This document shows positions 8,192 to 17,903 of a DNA stretch of 64,000 bases, one piece after another. Every line of letters begins with the position of its first letter. The first letter of the stretch is position 1. A model generated the notes under the pieces. The model was given only the letters and a program-made list of their open reading frames with translations. It did no database searches and was not told the DNA's origin. Position numbers and translations under genes: made by a program. This DNA is from VXNE01 sp965248075 (GTDB taxonomy: Bacteria > Pseudomonadota > Gammaproteobacteria > Pseudomonadales > Azotimanducaceae): NCBI GenBank assembly GCA_965248075.1, contig CBDFIL010000003.1, positions 744,001 to 808,000 on the forward strand, in the 5' to 3' direction.

Positions 8192-10099
8192 TCGCGAGCT
8201 TGCATAGCCACGCCCACCACACGCCCCCTCCGGCGCTCCCGCTTCGGCCGCGGCACCGCCTGCCCGGGCCACAGGATGTCCTCGTACCGGAGCGGTTCGC
8301 GGGAGAAACCGAGCCGCATCGCCGGCGTCGCCCCGTCCTCACCGACGAAGACGAAGTTGTTGACGGCACGGAAGATCGTCAGATAGGTCTCGAGCATGTG
8401 CGGGATGTAAGGGGCGTAGCCGTGCCAGACCGTGTTGTGGCCGCTCGAGGTCCCGACCGGGCGCTCGAGGGCGCTGAAGAGGCGCCTGCTCTTCATAAAC
8501 AGGTTGTCGATGCGCGCGAGCCCGGCACTCAGAAACATGTCGGCCTTGCGGTCCTCGTCGAGCGACTCCCTGGCCGTGAGCCACGCCATGGCCTTGTGCG
8601 GCTCGTTGATGGTCGGCTCGGGGTGCTCGATCCAGACGTCGTTCCACTTGCCGTAGGTAGGTTTGCCCGGCGGCGATTCGCTCCTTCATCATCAGACGTG
8701 CGACCTCCCGCCGGTCGTCGCGGATCTCCGGTGGCAGCGCTTCACGAAATCTCGCGCGCTCCCGCTTTGCCTCCCACAGGATGCTCTCGCGCTCATCAAT
8801 GGTCTGGAACTTGGTGTAGCGGACGAAGAACGCGTCGGCGTCACCCCGGCGAACTTCGTCCAGGAACGCGCATAGGAACGCGGCCCGCGACATGGAACTC
8901 TGGTCCATGTTCGCCTGCACGTGCCTGACGCCTGCCCCGGTGAGCATCCGGTGCATCAGCATCCAGTGCGCGTAGGCCGTGTACGGCTCGTGGGTCTGCA
9001 TCCCGGTGCTCAGCGGCGGCAACTGCCTGCAGCCCGGATCGTGGTGGTCCAGTTCGATGTCCTCTACGTCGTGCCGACTCTGCGCATTGGCGTACAGCCT
9101 CTGAATCTGCCTGATGAGCGCGACACGCTCGTGCTTCTTGATCTTCCTGGACAGCGCACGCCCAGCGGTCAGTTCGTCACCGGCCAGCCAGTAGTGGGCG
9201 TACTTGCGAAACGCCTCGGCGACGTCGAAGTCACCGATCTGGGCGGCGTCCCGGTTCACCTCGAACGGGTCGACGCGACCATCGAAGTTGACGTGCATGC
9301 CGAGGACGAAGCGGCTGTCCGCATCAATGGTGGCGTACCCGGACAGGACGACGTTGCGCCGGTCCATGCGGCTCACCCAGTTGAGCGTGTACTCCTGGGC
9401 ATCCGTCTCGGTCACGAAGTCCTCCGGCAGGGTCAGGCGCCCGTCGATGAGCGCGCGGTCGATGGAGCCGGAGAGCGCCCGACATCGGTCGTGGATGAAC
9501 CGCAGGATCGTGTAGTACGACTGTGTGGACCGGACCCCCGAGCCGCGGATCGAGCCGCGGGCAGGCCCCTTGTTGGCGATCCGACTCAGCACGTCCGCAG
9601 CCAGCCGCTTGTTCCGATCGTGCAGCCGGACGGGGGCAGTCACCTCGAATCGCCGCCCGCACGCCTTGCACTGGTAGCGCTGTCCCCCGTGCGAGCGCGC
9701 GCGACCGCGTTTTCTGTAGGCCGCCTTGCCGCCCTCCGCGATCAGGAGGCCGTGGTTGCGGCAGTCGGTATCGGGGCATGTGGCGCGTTCCTCTGCGGCC
9801 CATAGTCCACCCGACTCGACCAGCCGCTGGATCTCGTCGCCGACCGAGGCGTTCGACTTGACAGGCGGGTTGTCGCCGCACGCCTTGCACCGCAGGGACG
9901 GGATCTGCCCCTTCGACGTGCTGTGGAGCTTGTAGGCGGGATCGCGGTCGGGCGACGGCCCCGGCTTCTGGGGCTCGTGCCGGGCAGGCACGCCGAAGTT
10001 CGCGCACGCGGGCATCCTGCAGTGGTTGACCTGGATCGTCCGCTCCTCGCCGATCAGGTCGGACGTGGCAGGCAGGGGGACGCGGGGACGCGCTTCCAT
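8188..10099 (-). pseudogene. IS1-like DDE transposase with zinc ribbons, one frameshift
   Basis: About 640 codons in two frames. From ATG 10099 there are four CxxC-type zinc motifs (CRMPACANFG, RCKACGDN, CPDTDCRNHG, QCKACGRRF), then an RNase H-like core with LSGYATIDADSRFVLGMHV and a second acidic block VQANMDQSSMSRAAF. Near 8660-8670 the frame breaks: the upstream frame turns into low-complexity Arg/Ala sequence, while the other frame continues correctly as GKPTYGKWNDVWIEHPEP to FMKSRRLFSALERP and the IS1-type ending TPAMRLGFSREPLRYEDILW, stop at 8188. A single-base indel or a programmed frameshift would explain this. No inverted ends were found around it. Confidence 0.6.
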
Positions 10100-10300
10100 C
10101 GTGGCACAACCCTCCTGCGCGGTCGCGGCGATACGTGGTTTCGGTACCCCTCAATGGGAGCATTTTCGGCGGACAGCCGCCCCCTCAAAGGACCTGAACA
10201 GACTACCGAAAACTCGGCGAAACCGCCAAGATAAAATACTGCTAACGCATTGAAACTATGGGGTGATTCAGAATAAAGTCCGCAAATCCCAAACGTCTAG
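10100..10300. other. Gene-free junction between the IS1-like element and receptor copy 2
   Basis: AT-rich for this window near 10225-10290 (AAGATAAAATACTGC, ATTGAAACTATGGGG). It ends with TAG at 10298-10300 directly before the first codon of receptor homology, so it marks the breakpoint that removed the receptor's 5' part. A possible element end lies here, but no matching inverted repeat was found near 7430-7580. Confidence 0.4.
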
Positions 10301-12277
10301 AAGAATTTCACGCGCTTCGATACGTTCGATGTCGATCGCGTGGAGGTGCTGCGCGGTCCACAGGGTGCGCTGTACGGGCGCAACGCGCTGGGCGGAGCGA
10401 TGAACGTCATCTCGAAGAAGCCGGACTTCGAGGAGTTCGATGTGCAGTTCCGCCTGAAAGCGGGCGAACTGGACCTCTTTGGCGGCGACATGGTGGTGAA
10501 CATCCCGGTTTCGGAGACGTTTGCCGCCCGCGTCGGCTATGTGAACGAGGATCGCGACGACGGCTTTTACAAGGACGTTCGCGGCGACCCCGTGGATGTG
10601 GACGCCTACCAGGCCTTCCGTCTCGGGTTGCGCTGGAAACCGGCCGAAGCGTGGGATGTGGCCTACTTCTACGATCAAATGGAGCAGGACCTCACCGATG
10701 CCGTCTTTATCCGGCCGGCGCAGCAGGAGGCCCTCCGCTCGCAGTTCGATACGTTCATCGACAGCGCGCACACCGTTGACAACGACGTCCAGAACCACAA
10801 CCTCTTGATCGACGTGGAATTGGCAGGCGGTACGTTCTCGTCCGTCAGCAACTACCGGGACCGCGACGTGTACAGCCGTAGCGACCAGGACTACACCTTC
10901 CCCCCGGGGCGGACCGGGCTCAACCGCCAAAGCGCGCAAGCTGTCGACAACCAGAGTTACTTTCAGGAGTTGCGTTACGTCGCGGACGGCACGGACCAAT
11001 TCCATTGGATGATCGGTGGCGACTATTTGAAGAACGACCATATCGAGCTCACCAGCCAGTGGCCGGGAATTCTGGGGCTACCCGCGGACGTCGGCCTGTG
11101 GGGTAATGCGCAGACCCGCCGGGTGGGCGTGGAGATGGAGGCCTGGGCACTGTATGGCAATGTCGAGTACAGGTTCGCCGACGTGCCGGTTTCCATCTCC
11201 GCGGAGCTGCGTTACGCGGAGGATGAGGTCGGCGGCAGCGTGCTGCAGCGGCGCAGGCGCCTGGCCGACCCGCAAACCGACTTCACGGAGCCACCGAAGA
11301 CCTTCAGGAACCTGCCGTGGGGCGTCACCGTCTCTTACAAGTTCCCGGACGGGATCGGTGATCTCTTCGAGGAAGTCCTGGCCTATGCGAAGGTCGCCAC
11401 GTCCTACCGCCATGGCGGCCTGAATCTCAATGCGGGAACACCGGACCTGGATCGCTACGTGGCGATACTCACGTATGACGAGGAGGATTCGTTCACCTAC
11501 GAGCTTGGCTGGAAATCCACCTTTGCGGGCGGGCTCACCCTCAACGTCGCGGCCTTCTTCACCGTGTATGAGGAGTTCCTGAATACCACCAACAACGGGT
11601 GTCCGGAGCTGTGCACGCTCCTGGAGCCTGACGACAGTGCGCCCCTTGGGTTCCATGCGGACGGTACGCGCGTCGAGTTCGATGCGCACGGCAACCCGGG
11701 CGAGGAACTGCCGAGGGCGTGGTTCATCGACAATATCGGCGAAGCGGAAGCCTGGGGTCTCGAAGCGGAGTTCCTATGGCGCAGGGCCTTCGACAATGGC
11801 GCTCTGCTGAATCTCCGCGCCGGTTGGTCGCGGCAGGTGGGCGAGGTCACGGAAATCGCCTCCGGGGTCTCACCGGCGTCCCAGTTCGCCAAAGGCAAGC
11901 GTCTGCCCTACATGCGGCCGGAAGAGTACAAGGCCTCCGTCGTGTATCGGCTACCGCTACCCGGGCTCTCCGGGACGGGGACCTTCCTGAGCGGCGCGAC
12001 GCTACTCGCCACCGTCAACCTCACGATCGAAAACGGCGGGGTGCGCAGCCTGCCCCGGCCCGGACAGATCCCCTGGTTCCAGGATGACGTCCAGCGGTTG
12101 GATGCACAGCTCGGAGTCGAGACCGATCAATGGGCGCTCCTCGTGCGCGGCAGCAACATCCTCGACGCCGATTACCAGACCTTTTCGCTCGGCACGACCC
12201 CAACAGTGCGGGCCAGCACGTATCGCCGTGTGGATCCGGCGTACTATTCGTTGGCGTTTTCCTGGCGTCTTCGTTGA
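10301..12277 (+). pseudogene. TonB-dependent receptor, family A copy 2, 5'-truncated
   Basis: Homology to copy 1 starts abruptly at KNFTRFDTFDVDRVEVLRG, preceded by an in-frame TAG; the signal peptide and first plug half (about 50 residues relative to copy 1, plus what lies outside the window there) are missing. From there the frame is open for 658 codons to YYSLAFSWRLR and TGA. Plug signature VEVLRGPQGALYGRNALGG and barrel are intact, so loss was by a 5' deletion, not point decay. A GTG at 10340 could initiate but would give no export signal. It is co-linear with copy 1 (for example SYRHGGLN, TTNNGCPELCTLLEPDDS), marking a recent paralogue. Confidence 0.85.
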
Positions 12278-12547
12278 GTACCGGTTGGACTGGTTGATGA
12301 GGATGTCAACAGGCTTCGTGTGCGGCAGACCCGGGTCCACCGGCGCGTAAAGACAACCTGCAGGCGGAGGCTCCGGCCGCGCTTGGCGCGCGGGCGCGGG
12401 AAGTGCCGTCGGAGTCGCTCGGAAGGACGCTCCGCCAGCTTGACTCGTGCCCTGATCGGCGCTAAGACACCCGATCACCTTTCCGACCGTCGCGGACCGA
12501 CCTCTGCGTCATGGCGCCGCGATGACGATCAGCCAACGGAGACCGAA
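12278..12547 (+). other. Gene-free stretch after receptor copy 2
   Basis: Contains the imperfect GGTTGATGAGGATGTCAAC stem matching the hairpin after copy 1, then Arg-rich non-coding frames. No gene seen. Confidence 0.4.
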
Positions 12548-12817
12548 ATGCGGATCAAGGACTGGGCATCCTGTCCGAACCAGGCGAAGCTCTACCGGGA
12601 ACTCGCCGAACTCGACCTGCTCGAGAACAAAGGGAGCGCCGTGAGCAACGGAGTCCTGGACGCGTCGCCGTATCTCAGCCTGTTCGACAGGGAGCCGGCG
12701 GGAGACCGGGTCTCGCTGCGTCCCGACTACGACTATCACGCGTTCGACCTCGAAACGCACGACGAGCGGCGGGAAGCCATGGAGAAGATGGTCGAGAAAG
12801 CGCGAAAAGGGCGGTAG
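12548..12817 (+). CDS. Small hypothetical protein, 89 residues
   Basis: ATG at 12548 follows ACGGAGACCGAA, a fair ribosome site. The product is hydrophilic and acidic/basic: MRIKDWASCPNQAKLYRELA, then LDLLENKGSAVSNGVLDASP, ending with the charged stretch EMEKMVEKARKGR-like (REAMEKMVEKARKGR). No signal peptide or membrane segment. It stands between decayed genes, so it may itself be a remnant of a longer protein. No family recognised. Confidence 0.4.
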   Translation: MRIKDWASCPNQAKLYRELAELDLLENKGSAVSNGVLDASPYLSLFDREPAGDRVSLRPDYDYHAFDLETHDERREAMEKMVEKARKGR

Positions 12818-12920
12818 CGGATAGGGGTGCCCGGCTAGGGTCTCCCGGGCGCGCCAGCCTCGGACCCCGACCCTACTCTCGACTTTCGCGCATCGGCTCG
12901 CTGGAGTTTCGGATCCGGAG

Positions 12921-13352
12921 ATGGCCAACGGATCGGGATACAAGGCGCTGTGCGCGGCGGTCGCCGACGCCATCCAGCTCGGCAGTAACAGCGGCCCGCG
13001 CGTCTCGGAACTGTGTCTCGGCACGATGAACTTCGGCCAGCCGGGGAGGGGTCACCAGGGCGACTGGACGCTCGGTCCCGACGCCGCCCGCCCGATCTTC
13101 AAGGCGGCCCTCGACCAGGGCCTCTTCTACTTCGAGTTGGCCCGGAAGTACGGCAAGGCGCCGGCGCAGATCTCCGTCGCGTGGCTCCTCAACAAGCCCG
13201 AAGTCTACGCACCGGTGGTGGGCGTCTCGCGCATCGAGCAACTCGAACAACTGGTCGATGCCGCCGACATCGAGCTGGCGGCCGACGACGTGATGTACCT
13301 CGAGGAGCTGTACCAGCCGGTCGAGAACCTGCTCTCCATCGGCTACTCGTAG
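12921..13352 (+). pseudogene. Aldo/keto reductase with large internal deletion
   Basis: The start resembles NADPH-dependent aldo/keto reductases (RVSELCLGTMNFGQPGRG, ARPIFKAALDQGLFYF) and the end is the family's C-terminus (ARKYGKAPAQISVAWLLNKP, APVVGVSRIEQLEQLVDA, PVENLLSIGYS). The two parts are joined in frame at about 13137, so the central barrel strands, including the catalytic Asp/Tyr/Lys/His region, are missing: 143 codons remain of an expected 320-350. The TAG stop at 13350-13352 is also the first three bases of a hairpin repeat. Non-functional as an enzyme. Confidence 0.75.
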
Positions 13353-13434
13353 GGGCGACCCTCGTGGTCGCCCGTCCCCACCGTTGTGGTCGCCCGTGTC
13401 GGGATCGTGCATGAATGCGAATACGGGACGCCAC
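13350..13434. repeat. Family 1 hairpin repeat (abuts aldo/keto reductase stop)
   Basis: Starts TAGGGGCGACC with a stem GGGCGACC / GGTCGCCC around loop CTCGT, then a second half-hairpin and the linker TGCATGAATGCG; runs directly into a family 2 repeat. Same family as 26200, 30542, 35922, 39553, 42660, 43101 and 59575. Confidence 0.75.
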
Positions 13435-13515
13435 AAGCGCCCCATGGCCGGCCCGCCGCCTCGCTCGCGCTCGGCAACGGCTCCGCCCCCGACCCAGCCA
13501 CGCCGCCCTTCGTGG
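13435..13515. repeat. Family 2 dispersed repeat
   Basis: Begins CGCCCCATGGCCGGCC and continues to CCCAGCCACGCCGCCCTTCG, as in the copies near 18829, 26008 and 59443. Lies between the aldo/keto reductase remnant and a receptor fragment. Confidence 0.7.
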
Positions 13516-13995
13516 ATGTGGACGCCTACCAGCCTTCCGTCTCGGGTTGCGCTGGAAACCGGCCGAAGCGTGGGATGTGGCCTATTTCTACGATCAGATG
13601 GAGCAGGAGCTCACCGATACCGTCATGATCGTCCCAACGCAGCGGGAGGCCCTCGGCTCGGTGTTCGATACGTTCATCGACACCGCGCACTTCGTGGAGA
13701 ACGACGTCCAGAACCACAACCTCCTGGTCGATGTGGAGTTGGGAGGCGGTACTTTCTCGTCCGTCAACAACTACCGGGACCGCGACGTGTACACCTATAG
13801 CGACCAGGACTACACCTCCCCCCCGGCGCGGACCGGGCGCAACCGCCAAACCGCGCAAACTGTCGACAACCAGATGTACTTTCAAAGGTCGCGACGTCCT
13901 ACCGGCATGGCGGCCTGAATCTCAAATGCGGGAACACCGGACCTGGATCGCTACGTGGCGATACTCACGTATGACGAGGAGGAATCGTTCACCTA
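13512..13995 (+). pseudogene. TonB-dependent receptor, family A copy 3, internal fragments only
   Basis: Begins within GTGGATGTGGACGCCTACCA, matching copy 2 from 10593, with a one-base loss soon after (CCAGCCTTCC versus CCAGGCCTTCC). Readable barrel text includes LGLRWKPAEAWDVAYFYDQM and NHNLLVDVELGGGTFSSV. At about 13887 the sequence jumps to the SYRHGGLN / AILTYDEEESFTY region of copy 2 (11393-11505), skipping about 430 bases, and ends. Thus it is a doubly deleted and frameshifted relic. Its nucleotide match to copy 2 is high, so the deletions are recent. Confidence 0.8.
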
Positions 13996-14172
13996 TCGCG
14001 TTCAAGCCGCAGGGCGACACCGACGATGAGTCCGATCGGAAGATGACGGACAAGATGCGGGGAACGCTCGTGGTCGGAAAAACCGAACCATCGGCCCGTG
14101 CGGATGGTGATGGAGCTCAGCGAACCGTTCCAGCCCGTGCCGACCGTCAAGATGAACCGATTCCGGCGCCGG

Positions 14173-15714
14173 TCATCGCCCCATCGCTGCCCGGGAGAGA
14201 AAGATCGGAAACTCGGCCCGCACGCGTTCGTCGATTTCGTCGCTGACGTGGCGCGGTACATGATGGGCGAGAATATCCCGTTTCTTGTGGATGGCCTGAT
14301 GCAGCAGAACCGGCTTGCCTTGTTCCTCCCAGACGGTCGGGCTGGTGCGGTCGCTGAAGTCCGGATAAATGTACTCGCTTTGCATCACCTGCAAGGTGTT
14401 CCCGGAACCCAGATAATGACCTTCCCCGCTGCTGCAGATCTGTTCGATTTCAGCGAAGCTCAGCGTATCCGAGTCGACTTCGATCCCGCGGGCAACGCGC
14501 CCGACGGCGCCGAGGATGTCGTTGTCCAGCAACAGGCTCTCCGGGCACGTGCCCAATAGACTGGCGTACATGCCGGCGGATTCATAAACGATGTTCGCCC
14601 CGGACAAGGCGGCTGACAGCACCGTTGCAGCACGTTCCGCGCCCGCTTGAAAGTCCGGAAACTTGGCGTCGCTCATGCCGCAAGCGGTGCCGAAGGGCAG
14701 GTCGAAACGGTTGCCGACCTGGGCGCAGGCGGCGGACAGCAGGCCCTGCTCCGGAGAGCCGCCGCTCATCGCCCCGGTACGCAGGTCCGAAACGAACGGC
14801 CAGGTGCCGAGAATTGCCGGTGCGCCGGGCTTGATCGCGTTCACATAGACCAACCCGCCGAGGCACTCCGCCCAGGCTTGAGAAACCGTCCCGGCCAGAT
14901 AGGCAGGCGCGGTCGCACCGGCCTGGCCGGCCGACAACAGCAATACGGGCATGCCGCCCTGCACCGCTACCCGCAAGCATTCGAGGGCATCGGTGGCGAA
15001 CTTCAACGGCGGAACCACAAAGCAGTTGGACTGACTGACGAAGGGGCGCGCCCGCCACTCGGCCTCGCCGCCGGCGATCATGTGCAGCATCTCAAGGCTC
15101 TTCTCGACGTGCTGATATACCGACCAACTGGAACCGACGTGCTTGCTGGTGCCCATCACCGAGCAGTAGAGGGTATTGATGTCCAGTGCATAGTTGTCGG
15201 GAATGTCCCGCGGGACGCAGGTCCGCTGAAACAGGTGAATGTGCTCGCAGGTGTCGACGATGCGCGCCATGTCGTAGAGATCCCGCGCCTCGGAATCCCG
15301 GTAAACGCCGTTCTCCGAGTCGGCTACCATGACTGCGGCGCCGGCGGTGGAGAAGTGCACCCTGGCGCCGCTCAAGTCCAGGTCCCACCTCGGGTCTTGA
15401 CCGTGCAGCACCAGATTCCGCCGGGCTTGCTGCAACGTCCGTTCGACCAGACTTCGCGGCATGCGCAAACGCCCGTCGTCGCCGAGCACGGCGCCAACCG
15501 CAGTGCAGGTTTCGATGCAGTGAGGTGTGGCGTCGGCGAAACCCACCCGGTCGAGAATCCTGAAGGCGTTGTCCACGATGGCTTCAACGCCGGCAGCGGA
15601 CAAGGGCTGGAATTGTCCGCCGGTCTGCCCCGGTCGAACCGGCTTGACCGCTTCGGCCAAGGGCGCGGCGCGCTCGGCCTTGCGCGCCCGTCTACCGCCT
15701 GATCGTCGAGGCAT
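14173..15714 (-). CDS. MttB-family methylamine:corrinoid methyltransferase (non-pyrrolysine type)
   Basis: Moves a methyl group from a quaternary or tertiary amine to a corrinoid protein. 513 residues with COG5598 features: HCIETCTAVGAVLGDDGR, VHFSTAGAAVMVADSENG, CSVMGTSKHVGSSWS, TWPFVSDLRTGAMSGGSPEQ, and SGEGHYLGSGNTLQVMQSEY near the end. The frame contains no amber codon, so it is of the pyrrolysine-free branch, whose studied members act on glycine betaine, carnitine or related compounds. Start: ATG 15714 with GAGGAGAGCTGCC in front; an upstream Met (15753) lacks this. Last gene of the leftward corrinoid operon; 117 bases separate it from the activator gene. Substrate is inferred from the adjacent dimethylglycine/sarcosine dehydrogenase-like genes. 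Confidence 0.85.
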   Translation of the reverse strand: MPRRSGGRRARKAERAAPLAEAVKPVRPGQTGGQFQPLSAAGVEAIVDNAFRILDRVGFADATPHCIETCTAVGAVLGDDGRLRMPRSLVERTLQQARRNLVLHGQDPRWDLDLSGARVHFSTAGAAVMVADSENGVYRDSEARDLYDMARIVDTCEHIHLFQRTCVPRDIPDNYALDINTLYCSVMGTSKHVGSSWSVYQHVEKSLEMLHMIAGGEAEWRARPFVSQSNCFVVPPLKFATDALECLRVAVQGGMPVLLLSAGQAGATAPAYLAGTVSQAWAECLGGLVYVNAIKPGAPAILGTWPFVSDLRTGAMSGGSPEQGLLSAACAQVGNRFDLPFGTACGMSDAKFPDFQAGAERAATVLSAALSGANIVYESAGMYASLLGTCPESLLLDNDILGAVGRVARGIEVDSDTLSFAEIEQICSSGEGHYLGSGNTLQVMQSEYIYPDFSDRTSPTVWEEQGKPVLLHQAIHKKRDILAHHVPRHVSDEIDERVRAEFPIFLSRAAMGR

Positions 15715-15831
15715 GGCAGCTCTCCTCAGAGAAATCTTGAACCGGAGGTCCACGCAATGGCATCGTGGACAGCGATAGCCTCCTCCTTCCTCTGGCGCCC
15801 GAATCCCGGGTCGGGCGCTCGGCTCGGCAGC

Positions 15832-17883
15832 TTAACTTGAATTCGATTGTCCTGGGGGCGATATCCTCGTTCTTGAGCGCCGCCCCCGCGCTCGGGCCGG
15901 CTGGTCCTGGCCGGACGCAGCGGGGCACCTGGCCCGGTCGGGGAAGATGTCGCCCAGGCGAGCGAATGCGTCCGCCCCATGCGGTATCGCCATGGCATCG
16001 ACAAAGTACGCCTGGAATTTCGGCTCGATGGCCGTCTCCACTTTCTCCACGCTCTTGACCACCGACTCGATCTCGCGCCGGGAGGCCTGGTTCAACAGGG
16101 CGATTCTGGCTCCGTGGCCGGCCGCGTTGCCAGCCGCTGAAACCGCATCCAGCGGGCAGTCCGGAATCATGCCGAGGACCATCGCGTAGCGCACATCGAT
16201 GTGGCTGCCGAAGGCGCCGGCCAGGCGTATCCGATCCACCGAGGCCACTTCAAGTCGGTCCATCAGCAGCCTGATACCGGCATACAGGGCCGCCTTGGCG
16301 AGTTGAATCTGACGCACATCGGTCTGTGTGACCGTGACCTGTTTGCCATGGATGGCGAAGGAGTAGGTGCGGCCATTGCGAACCAGGCGAGGCGTGCGGC
16401 TCGCCTGGCCGCCGTCGATCACCCCGTCGCTGGTGAGGATGCCCGCCAGCCACATCTCCACCACCGCCTCGATGATTCCCGAACCGCAAATGCCGGTGAC
16501 GCCCTGCGCCGGCAGTGCGTCCCTGAATCCCGGCTGGTCGGACCAGAGGTCCGAGCCGATCACGCGAATCCGGGTCTCCAGGGTGACCGGGTCGATCCGT
16601 ACCCGCTCTATGGCGCCGGGCGCAGCGCGCTGGCCGGCGCTGACCTGGGCGCCTTCAAAGGCCGGGCCGGTCGGACTGGAGCAGGCCAGCAACCGCTGGT
16701 CGTTGCCGAGCACGATTTCCGCATTGGTCCCGATGTCGACCAGCAGGCTCACCGCCCCGCTCCCGTGCGGTTGCTCGCAAAGCACCACCCCGGCGGTATC
16801 GGCGCCGACATGACCGGCGATACAGGGCAGCGCATAGGCTACGGCGCCCGGATTGACTTCAACGCCAAGGTCCCGGGCCGCCAGGTGGACAGACTCCTCC
16901 ACCGCCAGCGCGAAGGGCGCCCCGCCCAGCTCCACCGGGCTGATGCCGAGTAGCAGATGATGCATGATCGGGTTGCACACGAGCGTCAGGTCAAGGATGT
17001 CCTGCGGGTCGACGCCGGCGTCCGCTGCGGTTTCGGCCACGAGCTCGTTGACGGCTCTGCGCACCTCCCGGGTCAGTTCATCGCTGCCCTCAGGGTGCAT
17101 CATGACATAGGAGACCCGGCTCATCAGGTCCTCGCCAAAGCGGATCTGAGGATTCATCATGCCGTTCGAACAGAGCACGTCGCCACTGCCGAGGTCGCAA
17201 AGATGGGCGGCAATGGTGGTTGAACCGACGTCTATCGCCAGACCGTAAATGGTCTGCTTGAAGCCTGGCCAGATGGCGAGGATTTCCGCATCCTGATGGA
17301 CGGCGACCGTGACCGACCACCCGCCGGCCCGCAATAGGCCTTGCAGGTCGGGGAGCAACGCAGCCGGAAACGCCGGGCGCAGACCCCATTGCGTCTGCAA
17401 TGCGTCGAGCAGGCGCGTCAGGTCGCTGCCCGAGCCCTTGAGATCCGCAGACGCCACTTCCACCAGGTAGAGACGAACCACTGGATCCAGGCGGATAGGC
17501 CGCGAGTCGGCGGCCTTGCGCACGACCTGGCGGTGAACCTGGCTTTCCGGCGGCACGTCGATCAGGAGATCGCCTTGAATGACGGCTTGGCAACTCAGGC
17601 GGTGGCCCGGCGCCAGCGGCCGGCCGCGCTCCCCATAGCGGGTCTCGACGGCGCCGGCTGGCGACAGGTGCTCCGGCTTGGAAACGATGCCGTGCTTGGG
17701 AAAGGCGCCTTCGCTGCAAACGACGCGGCAACGCCCGCAGAGCCCGCGGCCACCGCAGATGGAGGCGATGTCCACGCCGAGTTCCCACGCCGCTTGCAGC
17801 ACCGGTGTGCCGAGCGGAAACTGGCCACGCCGGCCGGACGGCGTGAAAACTACCCAGGCATGGCGTTCGGTTTCCACTTCCAT
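15832..17883 (-). CDS. Corrinoid activation protein, 2Fe-2S ferredoxin plus ASKHA domain
   Basis: ATP-dependent reductive reactivation of an oxidised Co(II) corrinoid. 683 residues: N-terminal plant-type 2Fe-2S domain with SICGGRGLCGRCRVVC (CX5CX2C) and a later LSCQ cysteine; middle and C-terminal RACo/RamA-like ASKHA region with IYGLAIDVGSTTIAAHL, VSLLVDIGTNAEIVLGN, GICGSGIIEAVVEMWLAG and RIRLAGAFGSHIDVRYA. Start ATG 17883, 20 bases after the methyltransferase stop, giving a compact N-terminus just before the ferredoxin fold; the longer frame upstream would read through the previous gene's end. Fits DUF4445-type activators found with MttB-like systems. Confidence 0.9.
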   Translation of the reverse strand: MEVETERHAWVVFTPSGRRGQFPLGTPVLQAAWELGVDIASICGGRGLCGRCRVVCSEGAFPKHGIVSKPEHLSPAGAVETRYGERGRPLAPGHRLSCQAVIQGDLLIDVPPESQVHRQVVRKAADSRPIRLDPVVRLYLVEVASADLKGSGSDLTRLLDALQTQWGLRPAFPAALLPDLQGLLRAGGWSVTVAVHQDAEILAIWPGFKQTIYGLAIDVGSTTIAAHLCDLGSGDVLCSNGMMNPQIRFGEDLMSRVSYVMMHPEGSDELTREVRRAVNELVAETAADAGVDPQDILDLTLVCNPIMHHLLLGISPVELGGAPFALAVEESVHLAARDLGVEVNPGAVAYALPCIAGHVGADTAGVVLCEQPHGSGAVSLLVDIGTNAEIVLGNDQRLLACSSPTGPAFEGAQVSAGQRAAPGAIERVRIDPVTLETRIRVIGSDLWSDQPGFRDALPAQGVTGICGSGIIEAVVEMWLAGILTSDGVIDGGQASRTPRLVRNGRTYSFAIHGKQVTVTQTDVRQIQLAKAALYAGIRLLMDRLEVASVDRIRLAGAFGSHIDVRYAMVLGMIPDCPLDAVSAAGNAAGHGARIALLNQASRREIESVVKSVEKVETAIEPKFQAYFVDAMAIPHGADAFARLGDIFPDRARCPAASGQDQPARARGRRSRTRISPPGQSNSS

Positions 17884-17903
17884 GCCCTCTGCAAGCCCTG
17901 GAA

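Noticed and set aside
13996..14172. Possible small gene on the plus strand between receptor copy 3 and the MttB-like gene
   Set aside because: Frames are short and do not resemble any protein; text such as MVMELSEPFQPVPTVKMN looks like a relic at best.
14173..15714. Pyrrolysine-containing trimethylamine methyltransferase
   Set aside because: The frame has no amber codon, so it belongs to the non-pyrrolysine MttB branch.
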